64,000 nucleotides of DNA from Ottowia testudinis (GTDB lineage Bacteria > Pseudomonadota > Gammaproteobacteria > Burkholderiales > Burkholderiaceae_C), in the NCBI RefSeq assembly GCF_017498525.1, contig NZ_CP071796.1:3286001-3350000 (forward strand). The letters run 5' to 3'. Positions 24,408-36,734 of this stretch are shown piece after piece. The notes beneath the pieces are model-generated. The model saw nothing but the letters and a program-made list of their open reading frames with translations, searched no databases and was not told the origin of the DNA. Position 1 is the stretch's first letter, and every line of letters starts with the position of its first letter. Position numbers and translations under genes: made by a program.

Positions 24408-24932
24408 TCACACCTTCCACTTGGCCAGCAGCTTCTCTGGTGTCAGGCTGTCATAGGCCTCGAAGGGTTGGTGAATCCATGGGTTGGTGGGCAAGTCTTC
24501 CACCGAATAATCGGCCTTGAAGCTGGAGCAGCCCTTGGTCCAGATCACCGCGGTGCGCAGTTCGGTGATGGGCTGATAGTTGTTTTTCAGACGATCCACC
24601 ACGGCCTGCAGCGTGACGCCGGTGTCGGCCAAGTCGTCGACGAGCAACACCTTGCCCGCAATCTGGCCCTTGGGCGTGGTGATGTAGTGCGCGATGTCGA
24701 GGTAACCCTGCACCTTGCCCGCCTCGGCGCGGTAGCTGCTGGTGGACATGATGGCCAGCGGCACGTTGAAGATGCGGCTAAGAATGTCACCCGGCCGCAT
24801 GCCGCCGCGGGCCAGACACAGGATGGTGTCGAACTGCCAGCCCGACTGGTGCACCCGGATCGCCAGCTTCTCGATCAGGTTGTGATATTCGTCATAGCTG
24901 ACGTAAAGGTGTTTGCCGTCTTCGGTCAACAT
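24408..24932 (-). CDS. phosphoribosyltransferase (xanthine/hypoxanthine type, COG2236)
   Basis: A 174-residue type I PRTase. The PRPP loop is VLLVDDLADTGVTLQAV (about residue 95-111), and the hood region has CLARGGMRPGDILSRIFN. It probably salvages a purine base (xanthine, hypoxanthine or guanine) with PRPP. The location next to purA and its own terminator support a purine role. The exact base specificity cannot be assigned; the family name 'xanthine phosphoribosyltransferase-like' is safest. Confidence 0.85.
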   Translation of the reverse strand: MLTEDGKHLYVSYDEYHNLIEKLAIRVHQSGWQFDTILCLARGGMRPGDILSRIFNVPLAIMSTSSYRAEAGKVQGYLDIAHYITTPKGQIAGKVLLVDDLADTGVTLQAVVDRLKNNYQPITELRTAVIWTKGCSSFKADYSVEDLPTNPWIHQPFEAYDSLTPEKLLAKWKV

Positions 24933-24949
24933 CTCGATGCTCCTGAATA

Positions 24950-24980
24950 AATAGCTGGCCGCGCGCGCCCATCAAGCGCT
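24950..24980 (-). repeat. two-stem dispersed repeat, copy 7 (degenerate)
   Basis: On the minus strand AGCGCTTGATGGGCGCGCGC followed by GGCCAGCTAT. The second arm is lost. It is in the gap between purA and the phosphoribosyltransferase. Confidence 0.5.
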
Positions 24981-25003
24981 GAGGGCGATTTTCTTCATCA
25001 ACC

Positions 25004-27548
<2,545 letters not shown>

Positions 27549-27656
27549 GGCACTTTCGCAGGGCTGTTAAAACGGTGATTCTACTTGGCGCCCCTGGGCC
27601 GCCCGGCGCCGGCGGGCGGCGATGGGACGCTGAACACTGAGCGCCGAGGGTGTCCC

Positions 27657-27842
27657 TCAGGCCAGCCACAGCAGCAGCACGCCAGCACCCAGTGCCAACA
27701 GGCCGAAAAAGCGCAACTGACCGTCCGCCATCCGAATAAGCTGGTTGAGGGCCTGGCGCCAGGCGCCGGGCGCGATGAAGGGCAACAGGCCCTCGATGAT
27801 CAGCGCCAGGCCCAGCGCCGCCAGCCAGGTGCTGCCGTCCAC
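27657..27842 (-). CDS. DUF2065 small membrane protein
   Basis: A 61-residue protein made almost wholly of two transmembrane helices (TWLAALGLALIIEGLLPFIAP, then RFFGLLALGAGVLLLWL) with a short polar loop. It fits DUF2065 (YjeT-like), the conserved tiny gene after hflC in proteobacteria. It starts 5 bp after the hflC stop. Function unknown; probably part of the HflKC membrane complex neighbourhood. Confidence 0.9.
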   Translation of the reverse strand: MDGSTWLAALGLALIIEGLLPFIAPGAWRQALNQLIRMADGQLRFFGLLALGAGVLLLWLA

Positions 27843-27847
27843 GGCCG

Positions 27848-28735
27848 TCAGCGGCGGGTCGGCGCGCCGCGCAGGTTCTTGAAGAAGTCGGACGAGGCCG
27901 GATCGATCACCAGCACGTCGCCCTTCTTTCCAACGCTGGCCTTGTAGGCGTCGAGGCTGCGGTAGAACTCGGCGAACTGCGGATCCTTGCCAAACGCCTC
28001 GCCATAGACGCGTGTGGCCTGGGCATCGCCCTCGCCGCGCACTTTTTCAGCGTCACGGTAGGCGTTGGCCACCGTGACTTCGCGCTGACGGTCGGCGTCG
28101 GCGCGAATCTGCTCACCCTCGGCAGCGCCGGTGGAGCGCAGTTCGTTGGCCACGCGCTGGCGCTCGGCCTGCATGCGGCGATACACCGATTCGGTGATCG
28201 ACTCCACATAGTCGGCGCGCGTGATGCGCACGTCGATGATGTCGATGCCCCAGGGCTTGCCGCCCTTGACGGCCTCGGTGACCTCGCGCTTGACATCGGC
28301 CATCAGCGTCTCGCGGCGGGTCGAGATGAGTTCGCGCACGGTGCGCCGATTGATCTCTTCCTGAAAGGCGTTGCGCACCACGCGGTTGAGTTGCAAGGCA
28401 CCGGCGTTCTCGTCCAGGCCGACGTTGCGGATGTAGGCCTGCGGATCGCTGATGCGCCAGCGCACGTACCAGTCGATGACCACACGCTGCTTCTCGGCCG
28501 TCAGCACGGGTTCGGTGTCCATGCTGTCGAGTGTGAGCAGGCGCTTGTCGATGTAGTTGACGTTCTGCAGCGGCGGCGGCAACTTGAAGTTGAGCCCCGG
28601 CTCGGTGATCACCCTCTGGATCTGTCCCAGCTGGTAGACGACGCCAAACTGGCGCTGGTCGACCACGAACATGGTCGAGGCCAGCAAGGCCATCAGGATG
28701 AGGACGGTGGTGCCGATGAATCCGACTCTGTTCAT
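27848..28735 (-). CDS. hflC: HflC, SPFH-domain modulator of FtsH
   Basis: A 295-residue protein with one N-terminal transmembrane helix (about residues 4-22) and an SPFH/band-7 domain: VDQRQFGVVYQLGQI, then RVVIDWYVRWRISDPQ. A coiled-coil region (RMQAERQRVANELRSTG, EGEQIRADADRQREV) follows. It forms the large periplasmic HflKC cage around FtsH and limits its proteolysis. It follows hflK by 18 bp. Confidence 0.95.
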   Translation of the reverse strand: MNRVGFIGTTVLILMALLASTMFVVDQRQFGVVYQLGQIQRVITEPGLNFKLPPPLQNVNYIDKRLLTLDSMDTEPVLTAEKQRVVIDWYVRWRISDPQAYIRNVGLDENAGALQLNRVVRNAFQEEINRRTVRELISTRRETLMADVKREVTEAVKGGKPWGIDIIDVRITRADYVESITESVYRRMQAERQRVANELRSTGAAEGEQIRADADRQREVTVANAYRDAEKVRGEGDAQATRVYGEAFGKDPQFAEFYRSLDAYKASVGKKGDVLVIDPASSDFFKNLRGAPTRR

Positions 28736-28753
28736 AACGGTGCTGCGCTTTCT

Positions 28754-30118
28754 TCAGCGCGTCTCGCGCTCGCGGCTGCGGGCGTTGTCACGGGTGCGCG
28801 GATCGCCCGCTGGTGCCTGCACGGCGGCCGGCGCGGACGTTGAGCCGGGCGTGGCGGCCTGGGCCGGCACGGCGGCGGCAACGTTGGATTGCATCAGCTT
28901 GTCGATCGGCAAATACAGCAGGTTGCCACCAGCGCGGCTGTCGACGATGACTTTGTTCACGCCGCTGTAGATCTGCTGCATGGTGTCGAGGTACATGCGA
29001 TCGCGCGTCACCTGCGGCGCCTTCTGGTATTCGGTCAGCACCGACGAGAAGCGCTGCGCATCACCCTGGGCCTGCGCCACGATGCGCGCCTTGTAGCCCT
29101 CGGCTTCCTGGGTCAGGCGGGCGGCGGTTCCCACCGCGCGCGGCACCACGTCGTTGGCATAGGCCTGCGCCTCATTCTTGACGCGCTCGCGCTCTTGGCC
29201 GGCTTTCAGCACGTCGTCAAAGGCGGCCTGCACCTGCTCGGGCGGCCGCACGCCACCTTGCTGCATGTTGACCGCGACCACCTCGACGCCGACCTTGTAG
29301 CGGTCGAGAATGGCCTGCATCAGATTGCGCACGCGGGGGGCGATCTGGTCGCGCTCGTCGGCCATGGCGTTGTCCATGGTCATCTTGCCCACCACTTCGC
29401 GCACCGCGCTTTCGGCGGCCTGCACCACGGCTTCATCGGGGCTCTTGCTCTCGAACAGGTAGGCGCGTGCGTCGTTCAGGCGGTATTGCACGGCGAACTT
29501 GATCTCCACGATGTTCTCGTCTTGCGTCAGCATGGCCGATTCGCGCAGGCCGGTGCTTTTGATGACGTTGTCGCGGCCAACGTCGACCGAGCGGATCTGG
29601 GTCACACGCACCGTTTCCTGGCGCTGGATGGGCCAGGGCATGCGCCAGTTGAGGCCGGCGTTGCGCACGCCGTCCAGCTTGCCGAAAGTGGTGACCACGG
29701 CCTGCTCGCCCTCGCGCACGATGAAAATGCCGCTGGCCAGCCAGATCGCCACGGCCACCGCCGCGATGACGCCGGCACCAATGCCAGCGCCCTTCATGTC
29801 GGGTTGAAAGCCGCCGCCTCCGCCCAGGTTGCCGGAGCCACGGCCGCCGCGTCCGCCACCGAACAAGCCACCCAGCTTGCGGTTGAAGTCGCGCCACAGC
29901 TCGTCCAGATCGGGCGGCCCCTGGTTCGGGCCATTGCCGCGCGGCGGCGGTGGCGGCGGGGCGCGCGGCGGCTCGGCCGGGCGCTGGTCATCGGGGCTCG
30001 GTTTGTCCTGATCCGATGGCGCATCACCGCGCCCCCATTTCGGGTCGTTCAGGTTGAACATGCCTCGAAGGCGGCGTGGCAACAGGGCCAGCCGCAAGGC
30101 GCTGGTGCGTGCGGTCAT
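28754..30118 (-). CDS. hflK: HflK, SPFH-domain modulator of FtsH
   Basis: A 454-residue protein. After a polar Pro- and Gly-rich N terminus (FNLNDPKWGRGD, PDLDELWRDFNRKLGGLFGG) it has one transmembrane segment and a band-7 domain (IVREGEQAVVTTFGKLDGV), a long coiled coil and an Ala/Pro-rich tail. I chose the ATG at 30118: it overlaps the hflX stop by 4 bp (ATGA) and has GAGAAG upstream. An alternative ATG at 30061 would start exactly at MFNLNDP but has its GAGG too close. Partner of HflC in the FtsH complex. Confidence 0.92.
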   Translation of the reverse strand: MTARTSALRLALLPRRLRGMFNLNDPKWGRGDAPSDQDKPSPDDQRPAEPPRAPPPPPPRGNGPNQGPPDLDELWRDFNRKLGGLFGGGRGGRGSGNLGGGGGFQPDMKGAGIGAGVIAAVAVAIWLASGIFIVREGEQAVVTTFGKLDGVRNAGLNWRMPWPIQRQETVRVTQIRSVDVGRDNVIKSTGLRESAMLTQDENIVEIKFAVQYRLNDARAYLFESKSPDEAVVQAAESAVREVVGKMTMDNAMADERDQIAPRVRNLMQAILDRYKVGVEVVAVNMQQGGVRPPEQVQAAFDDVLKAGQERERVKNEAQAYANDVVPRAVGTAARLTQEAEGYKARIVAQAQGDAQRFSSVLTEYQKAPQVTRDRMYLDTMQQIYSGVNKVIVDSRAGGNLLYLPIDKLMQSNVAAAVPAQAATPGSTSAPAAVQAPAGDPRTRDNARSRERETR

Positions 30119-31332
30119 TCGTTGGCTTCTCGAGAATGCAACCCGTGATTGTGCCCAATCGGCAACGGCGCTTCGCCGGCATCGGCCCATGCCGGCGCAT
30201 CGGATGCTCCGGCCTGCGCCCGCGCAGCCAGCGCGGCGCGCAATTGCGGAAGGCCTTCGCCGGTGCGCGCGCTGACGAACACGCGTGCGATCTCGCGCCC
30301 ATCCCGCGACAGCGTGTCGGTCAAAGCGTGCGGCCGGCGGGCGGCGTCCAGGCCGTCGAGCTTGTTGAACACCAGCAGCTGCGGCACTTCGGCCGCGCCG
30401 ATTTCGCGCAGCACGCGCTGCACTTCCTCAATCTGCTCGGGATAATGGGGATTGGCGGCATCGACCACGTGCAACAGCAGGTCGGCATCGGCCGCCTCTT
30501 GCAGCGTGGCTTCGAAGGCATCAACCAGACCGTGCGGCAGAGCACGAATGAAGCCGACCGTGTCGGACAGCGACACCGAACGCCCGGAACCCTGATCATC
30601 GCCCAGGTAAAGTTGGCGTGTCGTGGTGTCGAGCGTGGCAAACAGCTGGTCGGCCGCGTAGGCGCGCGCCTTGACCAGCGCGTTGAACAGCGTCGACTTG
30701 CCGGCGTTGGTATAGCCAACCAACGAGATGTTGAAGGTCTCGCGCCGCTCGCGCTGGCGCCGTTGCGTCTGGCGCTGGCGCTTGACCTTGACCAGGCGCT
30801 CCTTGGTGCGCTTGATGGATTCACCGATCATGCGGCGGTCCAGCTCGATCTGCGTCTCGCCCGGGCCGCCGCGGCCGCCGATGCCGCCCTGCTGGCGCTC
30901 CAGGTGGCTCCAGCGGCGCACCAGCCGGGTGCTGAGGTATTGCAGGCGCGCCAGCTCAACCTGCAGCTTGCCCTCGTGGCTGCGCGCGCGCTGGGCGAAG
31001 ATTTCAAGGATCAGCAGTGTGCGGTCGTTGACGGGCAGGCCGATCGCGCGCTCAAGGTTGCGCTGCTGCACCGGGCTCAGGGCCTGGTCGAACAGCACCT
31101 CGTGCGCGCCTTCGGTTTCCGCCAGCAGCCGGATCTCGTCGGCCTTGCCGCTGCCGACAAACAGCGCGGCATCGGGCGCTTGGCGCTTGCAGGTCAGGCG
31201 GGCAACCGGCTGCATGCCGGCGGTTTGCGCCAACAGACCGAGCTCTTCCAGCTCAGCGTCGAAGTTGGGGACACCCAAGTCCACGCCCACCAGGACAGCG
31301 GCGGGACGTTCAGCGTTGGCGATAGCGGGCAA
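30115..31332 (-). CDS. hflX: ribosome-associated GTPase HflX
   Basis: A 405-residue GTPase. The N-terminal glycine-rich linker has GGIGGRGGPGETQIELDRR; the G domain has G1 GYTNAGKSTLFNAL, G3 DTVGFI and G4 NKLD. HflX splits stalled 70S ribosomes, for example after heat stress. The start is a TTG at 31332 without a strong ribosome site; the in-frame region upstream offers no better codon. It lies in the hfq-hflX-hflK-hflC cluster, 82 bp after hfq with a repeat between. Confidence 0.93.
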   Translation of the reverse strand: MPAIANAERPAAVLVGVDLGVPNFDAELEELGLLAQTAGMQPVARLTCKRQAPDAALFVGSGKADEIRLLAETEGAHEVLFDQALSPVQQRNLERAIGLPVNDRTLLILEIFAQRARSHEGKLQVELARLQYLSTRLVRRWSHLERQQGGIGGRGGPGETQIELDRRMIGESIKRTKERLVKVKRQRQTQRRQRERRETFNISLVGYTNAGKSTLFNALVKARAYAADQLFATLDTTTRQLYLGDDQGSGRSVSLSDTVGFIRALPHGLVDAFEATLQEAADADLLLHVVDAANPHYPEQIEEVQRVLREIGAAEVPQLLVFNKLDGLDAARRPHALTDTLSRDGREIARVFVSARTGEGLPQLRAALAARAQAGASDAPAWADAGEAPLPIGHNHGLHSREANE

Positions 31333-31368
31333 TTTGGAAATATAGGTGAGACATGGTCCGCGCGAACA

Positions 31369-31410
31369 CTATCAAAAACATAGCTGCTTGCGCAGGCCAG
31401 TCAAGCGCTA
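31369..31410 (-). repeat. two-stem dispersed repeat, copy 8
   Basis: On the minus strand AGCGCTTGACTGGCCTGCGC followed by AAGCAGCTAT and a GATAG arm. It fills the gap between hfq and hflX, so it is probably transcribed within the operon. Confidence 0.7.
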
Positions 31411-31414
31411 GGGC

Positions 31415-31669
31415 TTATTTTTCTTCAGAGTCCTGAGGATCGGCGCCGCCACTCGAGAAGTTAACGGCACGCCCCGGCACGATGGTCGAGATGGCATGCT
31501 TGTAGACCATTTGCGTCACCGTGTTGCGCAGCAACACGACGTATTGGTCAAACGATTCGATCTGACCTTGCAGCTTGATGCCGTTGACCAAATAAATGGA
31601 CACCGGAATGTGCTCGCGGCGCAGGGTGTTCAGGAACGGGTCTTGTAGGAGTTGCCCTTTGTTGCTCAC
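31415..31669 (-). CDS. hfq: RNA chaperone Hfq
   Basis: An 84-residue hexameric Sm-like protein that pairs small RNAs with mRNAs. It has the Sm1 motif ([20 protein letters not shown]), then the [16 protein letters not shown] turn and the Sm2 motif [12 protein letters not shown]. The start is a GTG at 31669 with a GGAG site; the open frame continues to 31798 but the extra part has no Hfq character. The acidic C-terminal tail (DPQDSEEK) is short. Confidence 0.97.
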   Translation of the reverse strand: MSNKGQLLQDPFLNTLRREHIPVSIYLVNGIKLQGQIESFDQYVVLLRNTVTQMVYKHAISTIVPGRAVNFSSGGADPQDSEEK

Positions 31670-31748
31670 GATATTCTCCGTGTTCGGTGAATGGTTGAAA
31701 GGAGTAGAAAGGTAACACATGGGGATGGACACACCCATGTCAAGGGAC

Positions 31749-31783
31749 AGAAAAACCCTCGCGGTGCGACCGCATTGAGGGTC
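31749..31783 (-). terminator. intrinsic terminator after der
   Basis: On the minus strand a stem ACCCTC ... GAGGGT, with an inner GCGGT ... ACCGC pair, is followed by TTTTTC. It lies 31 bp after the der stop and separates der from hfq. Confidence 0.88.
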
Positions 31784-31813
31784 TCGCCCCACAGCCACGC
31801 GGTCGGCGAGCCC

Positions 31814-33154
31814 TTAGGAGTCCTTATCGGCGTAAGGGTTCCGCGCCGTTTTCATTTCGACGCGCAACGGCGTTCCCGTGAGGTCGAAGGCCTTGCGAAA
31901 GCGCCCTTCCAGGTAGCGTTTGTACGAATCGGTCACGCCTTCGAGCGAATTGCCGTGCACCACGATCACCGGCGGATTCATGCCGCCCTGGTGCGCATAG
32001 CGCAGCTTGGGCCGGTACATGCCGCTGCGCTTGGGTTGCTGGAACTGCACCGCCTCCTGCAACAGGCGTGTGAGCTGCGGCGTCGGCATCTTGCGCAGGG
32101 CCGCCTTGTGCGCCCGGGTGATCGAGCCCCACAGCGGGCCAAGGCCCTGCCGCTTCATGGCCGAGATGAAGTGGATCTCGGCAAACTTCAAAAACGCCAG
32201 GCGCGTTTCGATCGAACGCTGCACCAACTCGCGCTGATACGCATCCACCGCGTCCCACTTGTTGACGGCCAGCACCACGGCGCGACCGGCGTCGAGGATG
32301 AAGCCAGCGATGTGGGCGTCCTGGTCGGTCACGCCCTGTTCGGCATCCAGCAGCAGCAGCACGACGTTAGCCGATTCGATGGCCTGCAGCGTCTTGACGA
32401 CCGAAAATTTCTCTATCGCCTCGAACACCTTGCCCTTGCGGCGCAGGCCGGCGGTGTCGATCAGCTCAAACTTCTGCCCGTTGCGCTCGAACTCAACCGT
32501 GATGGCGTCGCGCGTGGTGCCCGGCAAATCGAAGGCGACCAATCGCTCTTCGCCCAGCCAGGTGTTGATCAAGGTCGATTTGCCGACATTGGGGCGGCCG
32601 GCCACCGCCAGACGAATGGGCGCGTGAGGATCGGGCTCGGTCTCTTCCTCGGGTTCGGGCAGATTCAGGGTGTCGAGCGCGGCCTCGAGCATGCCGCGCA
32701 CACCCTCGCCGTGCGCGGCCGACACGGGAATCACCTCGCCCAGACCCAGTTCGTAGAACTCGGCCAGTTGGGTGCCGGCGCGCATGCCCTCGGCCTTGTT
32801 GGCCACCAGCAGCGTCGGTTTGCCCAGGCGGCGCAGGTAGTTGGCGATGTCGTGGTCCTGCGCCGACAGACCGTCCCGCGCATCGACCACGAAGATCACC
32901 ACATCGGCCTCCGCCACCGCCTGGCGCGTCTGCTTGGCCATCTCCTTGAAGATGCCGGACTCGGCCGTCGGCTCGAATCCGCCGGTATCGATGACGATGT
33001 ACTCGCGCTTGCCCAGGTGGCCCTGGCCGTAATGCCGGTCGCGCGTCAAACCCGCGTAGTCGGCGACGATGGCATCGCGGCTTTTGGTCAGCCGGTTGAA
33101 CAGCGTGGACTTGCCCACATTGGGTCGCCCCACCAGCGCGATAACGGGTTTCAT
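31814..33154 (-). CDS. der: ribosome-assembly GTPase Der (EngA)
   Basis: A 446-residue protein with two consecutive GTPase domains: [14 protein letters not shown] at residue 9 and [14 protein letters not shown] at about 190, with matching G3 (DTGG, DTAG) and G4 (NKAEG, NKWD) motifs. A C-terminal KH-like domain ([19 protein letters not shown]) follows. It is needed for 50S subunit maturation. The ATG at 33154 begins exactly at the G domain. In most Betaproteobacteria bamB precedes der; here no gene lies directly upstream. Confidence 0.96.
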   Translation of the reverse strand: MKPVIALVGRPNVGKSTLFNRLTKSRDAIVADYAGLTRDRHYGQGHLGKREYIVIDTGGFEPTAESGIFKEMAKQTRQAVAEADVVIFVVDARDGLSAQDHDIANYLRRLGKPTLLVANKAEGMRAGTQLAEFYELGLGEVIPVSAAHGEGVRGMLEAALDTLNLPEPEEETEPDPHAPIRLAVAGRPNVGKSTLINTWLGEERLVAFDLPGTTRDAITVEFERNGQKFELIDTAGLRRKGKVFEAIEKFSVVKTLQAIESANVVLLLLDAEQGVTDQDAHIAGFILDAGRAVVLAVNKWDAVDAYQRELVQRSIETRLAFLKFAEIHFISAMKRQGLGPLWGSITRAHKAALRKMPTPQLTRLLQEAVQFQQPKRSGMYRPKLRYAHQGGMNPPVIVVHGNSLEGVTDSYKRYLEGRFRKAFDLTGTPLRVEMKTARNPYADKDS

Positions 33155-33574
33155 GACGAGAGTTTCCCACACCCGAAAGGCGTCGAAGCCAACCCCTCCT
33201 CCGTCAAACCGTGGCGGCGCGGCTTTGTCCGGCGCGCGCCGCCCCCCCTTGGCACAGGACCTCAGCGCCCGGCGGAGGTCGTGCGCGGATCGGGCTGGAG
33301 CGCTGGCGAAGATCCCCAAGTTGCAGGTGTGCTGATTTCCACCTTGCCACTCAAAGCGGCCGCCGGTCTTGAGGTTCGTACGGCGCCTTCGAGGTGATCG
33401 CGTGCGCTGATTCTCATGCTGCGCGCCTTTCAAGCAGTCCGCGAAGGAAACATGAATACAAGTCAAATCCACCTGTAGCGCTTATTCATCAAGCGCGAGA
33501 AGCTCTTAAAAACATAGCAAATCAAATACACCCTCTTGCGCCGTGACAAAGGCTCCGTGCATGGCACGCAGCGG
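33155..33574. other. intergenic region upstream of der, no gene recognised
   Basis: This gap of about 420 bp between the starts/ends of der and modE holds one dispersed repeat (33477-33518) and presumably the der promoter. The minus-strand frame stays open to 33472, but its translation has no family character and contains many Arg/Gly/Ala codons expected by chance at this GC content. Confidence 0.55.
33477..33518 (+). repeat. two-stem dispersed repeat, copy 9
   Basis: AGCGCTTATTCATCAAGCGC then GAGAAGCTCT and an ATAGC arm, lying in the gap between der and modE. Confidence 0.65.
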
Positions 33575-34327
33575 TCAACCCAGTGCCACCACCACGGCGC
33601 TGTCGTCCACGCACGCGCAGGCGGCACTGCCGGCGCGCAGACGATTCGGCCGTGCCGCAAAGCCCGTCAGTTGCTGGCCACCGGGCAGCGTCAGCACCAT
33701 CTCGTCGCGCGCGTGGCCGCGGGCGGCGCGCAGCACGCGGCCGGGCAGCAAATTGCTGTCCACTGGCGTCGATGCGCCCACGGGTTCGATGCGCACCGCC
33801 GTGGCCTTGCAAAGCGCCAGCACCGCCAGCCCGGGCGTCAGACCCAGCAACTCGGCGCTTTCACGTGTGATGAGCGAAGCCAGCTCGCCTCCGCCTGCCA
33901 GGGCCAGCACAGCGCGCACCATCGGGTCGCGCGCGCCATCACTGCGCAATGCCGACACGGTGGCGAGCAGGTGGTTGCGCATGCTGGTGCGCGGGCTGGC
34001 CAGCGCCGCGCTTTCGGCGCCGTTGACGCGCGCCAGCACGCCGCGCCGTGCGGTGTCGAGTTGCTCGGCGGCGGCCAGCAGACGCTCGCCGGCCAGCGTC
34101 AGCCGCGCACCGCCGCCGCCGGCGCCGCCCACGCGGCGGTCCACCAGCGGCTCGCCCGCCAGGTTGGTCAGTGTGTGGATGGCCTGCCAGGCCGCCTTGT
34201 AACTCACCTTGCCCACGCGTGCAGCTTCGGAGATGGAGCCGTGCTGGCCGACCAGCTGCAAGATTTCAATGCGCTTGTCTGCCTGGGCATAACCCATGGC
34301 GCGCGCCGACAGGGCTGGTTTGATCAT
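33575..34327 (-). CDS. modE: molybdate-responsive regulator ModE
   Basis: A 250-residue protein. The N-terminal LysR-like winged helix (RIEILQLVGQHGSISEAARVGKVSYKAAWQAI) is followed by the ModE linker (GARLTLAGERLLAAAE) and a C-terminal pair of TOBE/MOP domains (RNHLLATVSALR; LTPGLAVLALCKATAVRIE; LTLPGGQQLTGFA). Molybdate-bound ModE dimers repress mod operons. I start it at the ATG at 34327. It is 757 bp from modA, with an unrelated small gene between, so it is not in the operon but is very likely its regulator. Confidence 0.93.
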   Translation of the reverse strand: MIKPALSARAMGYAQADKRIEILQLVGQHGSISEAARVGKVSYKAAWQAIHTLTNLAGEPLVDRRVGGAGGGGARLTLAGERLLAAAEQLDTARRGVLARVNGAESAALASPRTSMRNHLLATVSALRSDGARDPMVRAVLALAGGGELASLITRESAELLGLTPGLAVLALCKATAVRIEPVGASTPVDSNLLPGRVLRAARGHARDEMVLTLPGGQQLTGFAARPNRLRAGSAACACVDDSAVVVALG

Positions 34328-34526
34328 GTGCAGATTGTGGCGCACGCAAGCTGTGGCAATGCCGCTTTCCGCGCCCAATGATTCCGTCAAAAAATCGCAG
34401 CGCGGTGGTGCTAGGATTTACCGAGGATGGGTATTGGGCGTGCCAAAACTCCCTACCTTCTATATCCGGGGGCGCCTCAATATTGCTACAGGCTTTGCTT
34501 GGGCTTTTTTCTTGCCAGGCATCACC

Positions 34527-34928
34527 ATGAAATCACTCTTCATCAAATCCGTCGCAGTCTGGTTTTTCATATTGCTTGCTGCCATTGCCAATGGTGATTT
34601 TCGGGAGCGTTTTTTACTTGCCACGCTCGGCACCTCGAACGCTTTTTTCCTGAGCGGCATCACATTGTCGCTGATGATTTTGACCATTACATTTTTTGCA
34701 TTGCCCTGGATTCAGGCAAAAGATTCCATAGAGCTGATAACGATTGGCGCACTTTGGCTGGCGTTGACGCTAGCATTTGAATTTGGCGCGGGATATTTCC
34801 TGATGGGAAAATCGTGGCCTCAATTGCTTGAGGGATATATGTTCAAGGATGGTAATATCTGGCCCATTGTCTTGCTCGTTGCAGCAATCGCACCCTCGGT
34901 AATGGAAAAAGTCAGAAAAATGATTTGA
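34527..34928 (+). CDS. small hydrophobic membrane protein of unknown function
   Basis: A 133-residue protein with four predicted transmembrane helices (AVWFFILLAAIANG; FFLSGITLSLMILTITFFALPW; LITIGALWLALTLAFEFGAGYF; IWPIVLLVAAIAPSV). It has no domain I can name. The base composition of 34,400-34,930 is visibly more AT-rich than its neighbours, so it may have been acquired. It sits between divergent modE and modA but shows no link to molybdate. The longer frame from 34296 overlaps modE and is not preferred. Confidence 0.65.
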   Translation: MKSLFIKSVAVWFFILLAAIANGDFRERFLLATLGTSNAFFLSGITLSLMILTITFFALPWIQAKDSIELITIGALWLALTLAFEFGAGYFLMGKSWPQLLEGYMFKDGNIWPIVLLVAAIAPSVMEKVRKMI

Positions 34929-35083
34929 TTTTCATGCCCTCCGATATGCGCCGGTGAAGTCGTTGGCGCGGCATTGACAAACGGCGCACGATCGCCCACC
35001 GGACGTTTGCAATGTGCGACAAGTGGGCGCCGCTTGCCGCTTCACGCCCGGCTTGATGCCAGGCCCCAAGCAGCATCGGCTAC

Positions 35084-35913
<830 letters not shown>

Positions 35914-35973
35914 GGCGCGGCGTTCTGCCCGCCTTTGAGCGGGCAAAGTAATTTCAAGCGTTTTATGCCGTTT

Positions 35974-36014
35974 TCGCTTGTGCAGCAAGCGCGGGTAGCT
36001 ATCAACTGCATAGC
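35974..36014 (+). repeat. two-stem dispersed repeat, copy 10
   Basis: TCGCTTGTGCAGCAAGCGC then GGGTAGCTAT and a CATAGC arm, in the gap between modA and modB. It is therefore probably present on the mod mRNA. Confidence 0.7.
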
Positions 36015-36050
36015 GCCCCGCGAACTGTCAGCGTTATGCTTGTGCCACCC

Positions 36051-36734
36051 ATGCTCGACGCCACCAGCCTTGCCGCCATTCGCCTGTCGATCGAGTTGTC
36101 GATTCTGGCGACGCTGATCCTGCTGGTGCTGGGCACGCCCGTGGCCTGGTGGATTGCGCGCGGGCGCTCGCGCTGGCGCATTCCGGTGCGCTCGCTGGTG
36201 GCGCTGCCGCTGGTGCTGCCGCCGTCGGTGCTGGGCTTTTACCTGCTGGTGATGCTGGGCGCCAATGGGCCGCTGGGCCAGCTGACGCAGGCGCTGGGCT
36301 GGGGCACGCTGGCCTTCACTTTCTGGGGGCTGCTGATCGGCTCGCTGATCTACTCGCTGCCCTTCGTGGTGCAGCCGCTGATCAACGCCTTTGAATCGTT
36401 TGGCGAGCGCCCGCTGGAGGCCGCCGCCACGCTGCGCGCCGGCCCGCTCGATGCCTTCTGGCACGTGGCGCTGCCCCTGGCGCGGCCCGGTTACCTGACG
36501 GGCGCGGTGATGGGCTTTGCGCATACGCTGGGCGAGTTTGGCGTGGTGCTGATGATCGGCGGCAACATTCCGGGGCAGACGCGCGTGATCTCGGTGCAGA
36601 TCTACGACCACGTCGAAGCGCTCGAATACACCCAAGCGCATTGGCTGGCCGGCGGCATGCTGGTGTTCAGCTTTGTGGTGCTGCTGGCGCTGCACTGGCT
36701 GCAACCGCAGACGGGCGGCGCGCATGAGCGGTGA
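36051..36734 (+). CDS. modB: molybdate ABC transporter permease
   Basis: A 227-residue permease with five hydrophobic segments and the EAA-type cytoplasmic loop (GERPLEAAATLRAGPLDAFWHVALPLARPGY) that contacts ModC. The start could be 36036 or 36051; I prefer 36051, which begins MLDATSLAAIRLSIEL like family members. It overlaps modC by 11 bp. Confidence 0.94.
   Translation: MLDATSLAAIRLSIELSILATLILLVLGTPVAWWIARGRSRWRIPVRSLVALPLVLPPSVLGFYLLVMLGANGPLGQLTQALGWGTLAFTFWGLLIGSLIYSLPFVVQPLINAFESFGERPLEAAATLRAGPLDAFWHVALPLARPGYLTGAVMGFAHTLGEFGVVLMIGGNIPGQTRVISVQIYDHVEALEYTQAHWLAGGMLVFSFVVLLALHWLQPQTGGAHER

Noticed and set aside
28889-31383. Long plus-strand frames over hflK and hflX
   Set aside because: They are antisense to well recognised genes and have no start signals.
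33155-33472. N-terminal extension of der by 106 residues
   Set aside because: The extension has no family character; Der begins at the first G domain, reached from the ATG at 33154.
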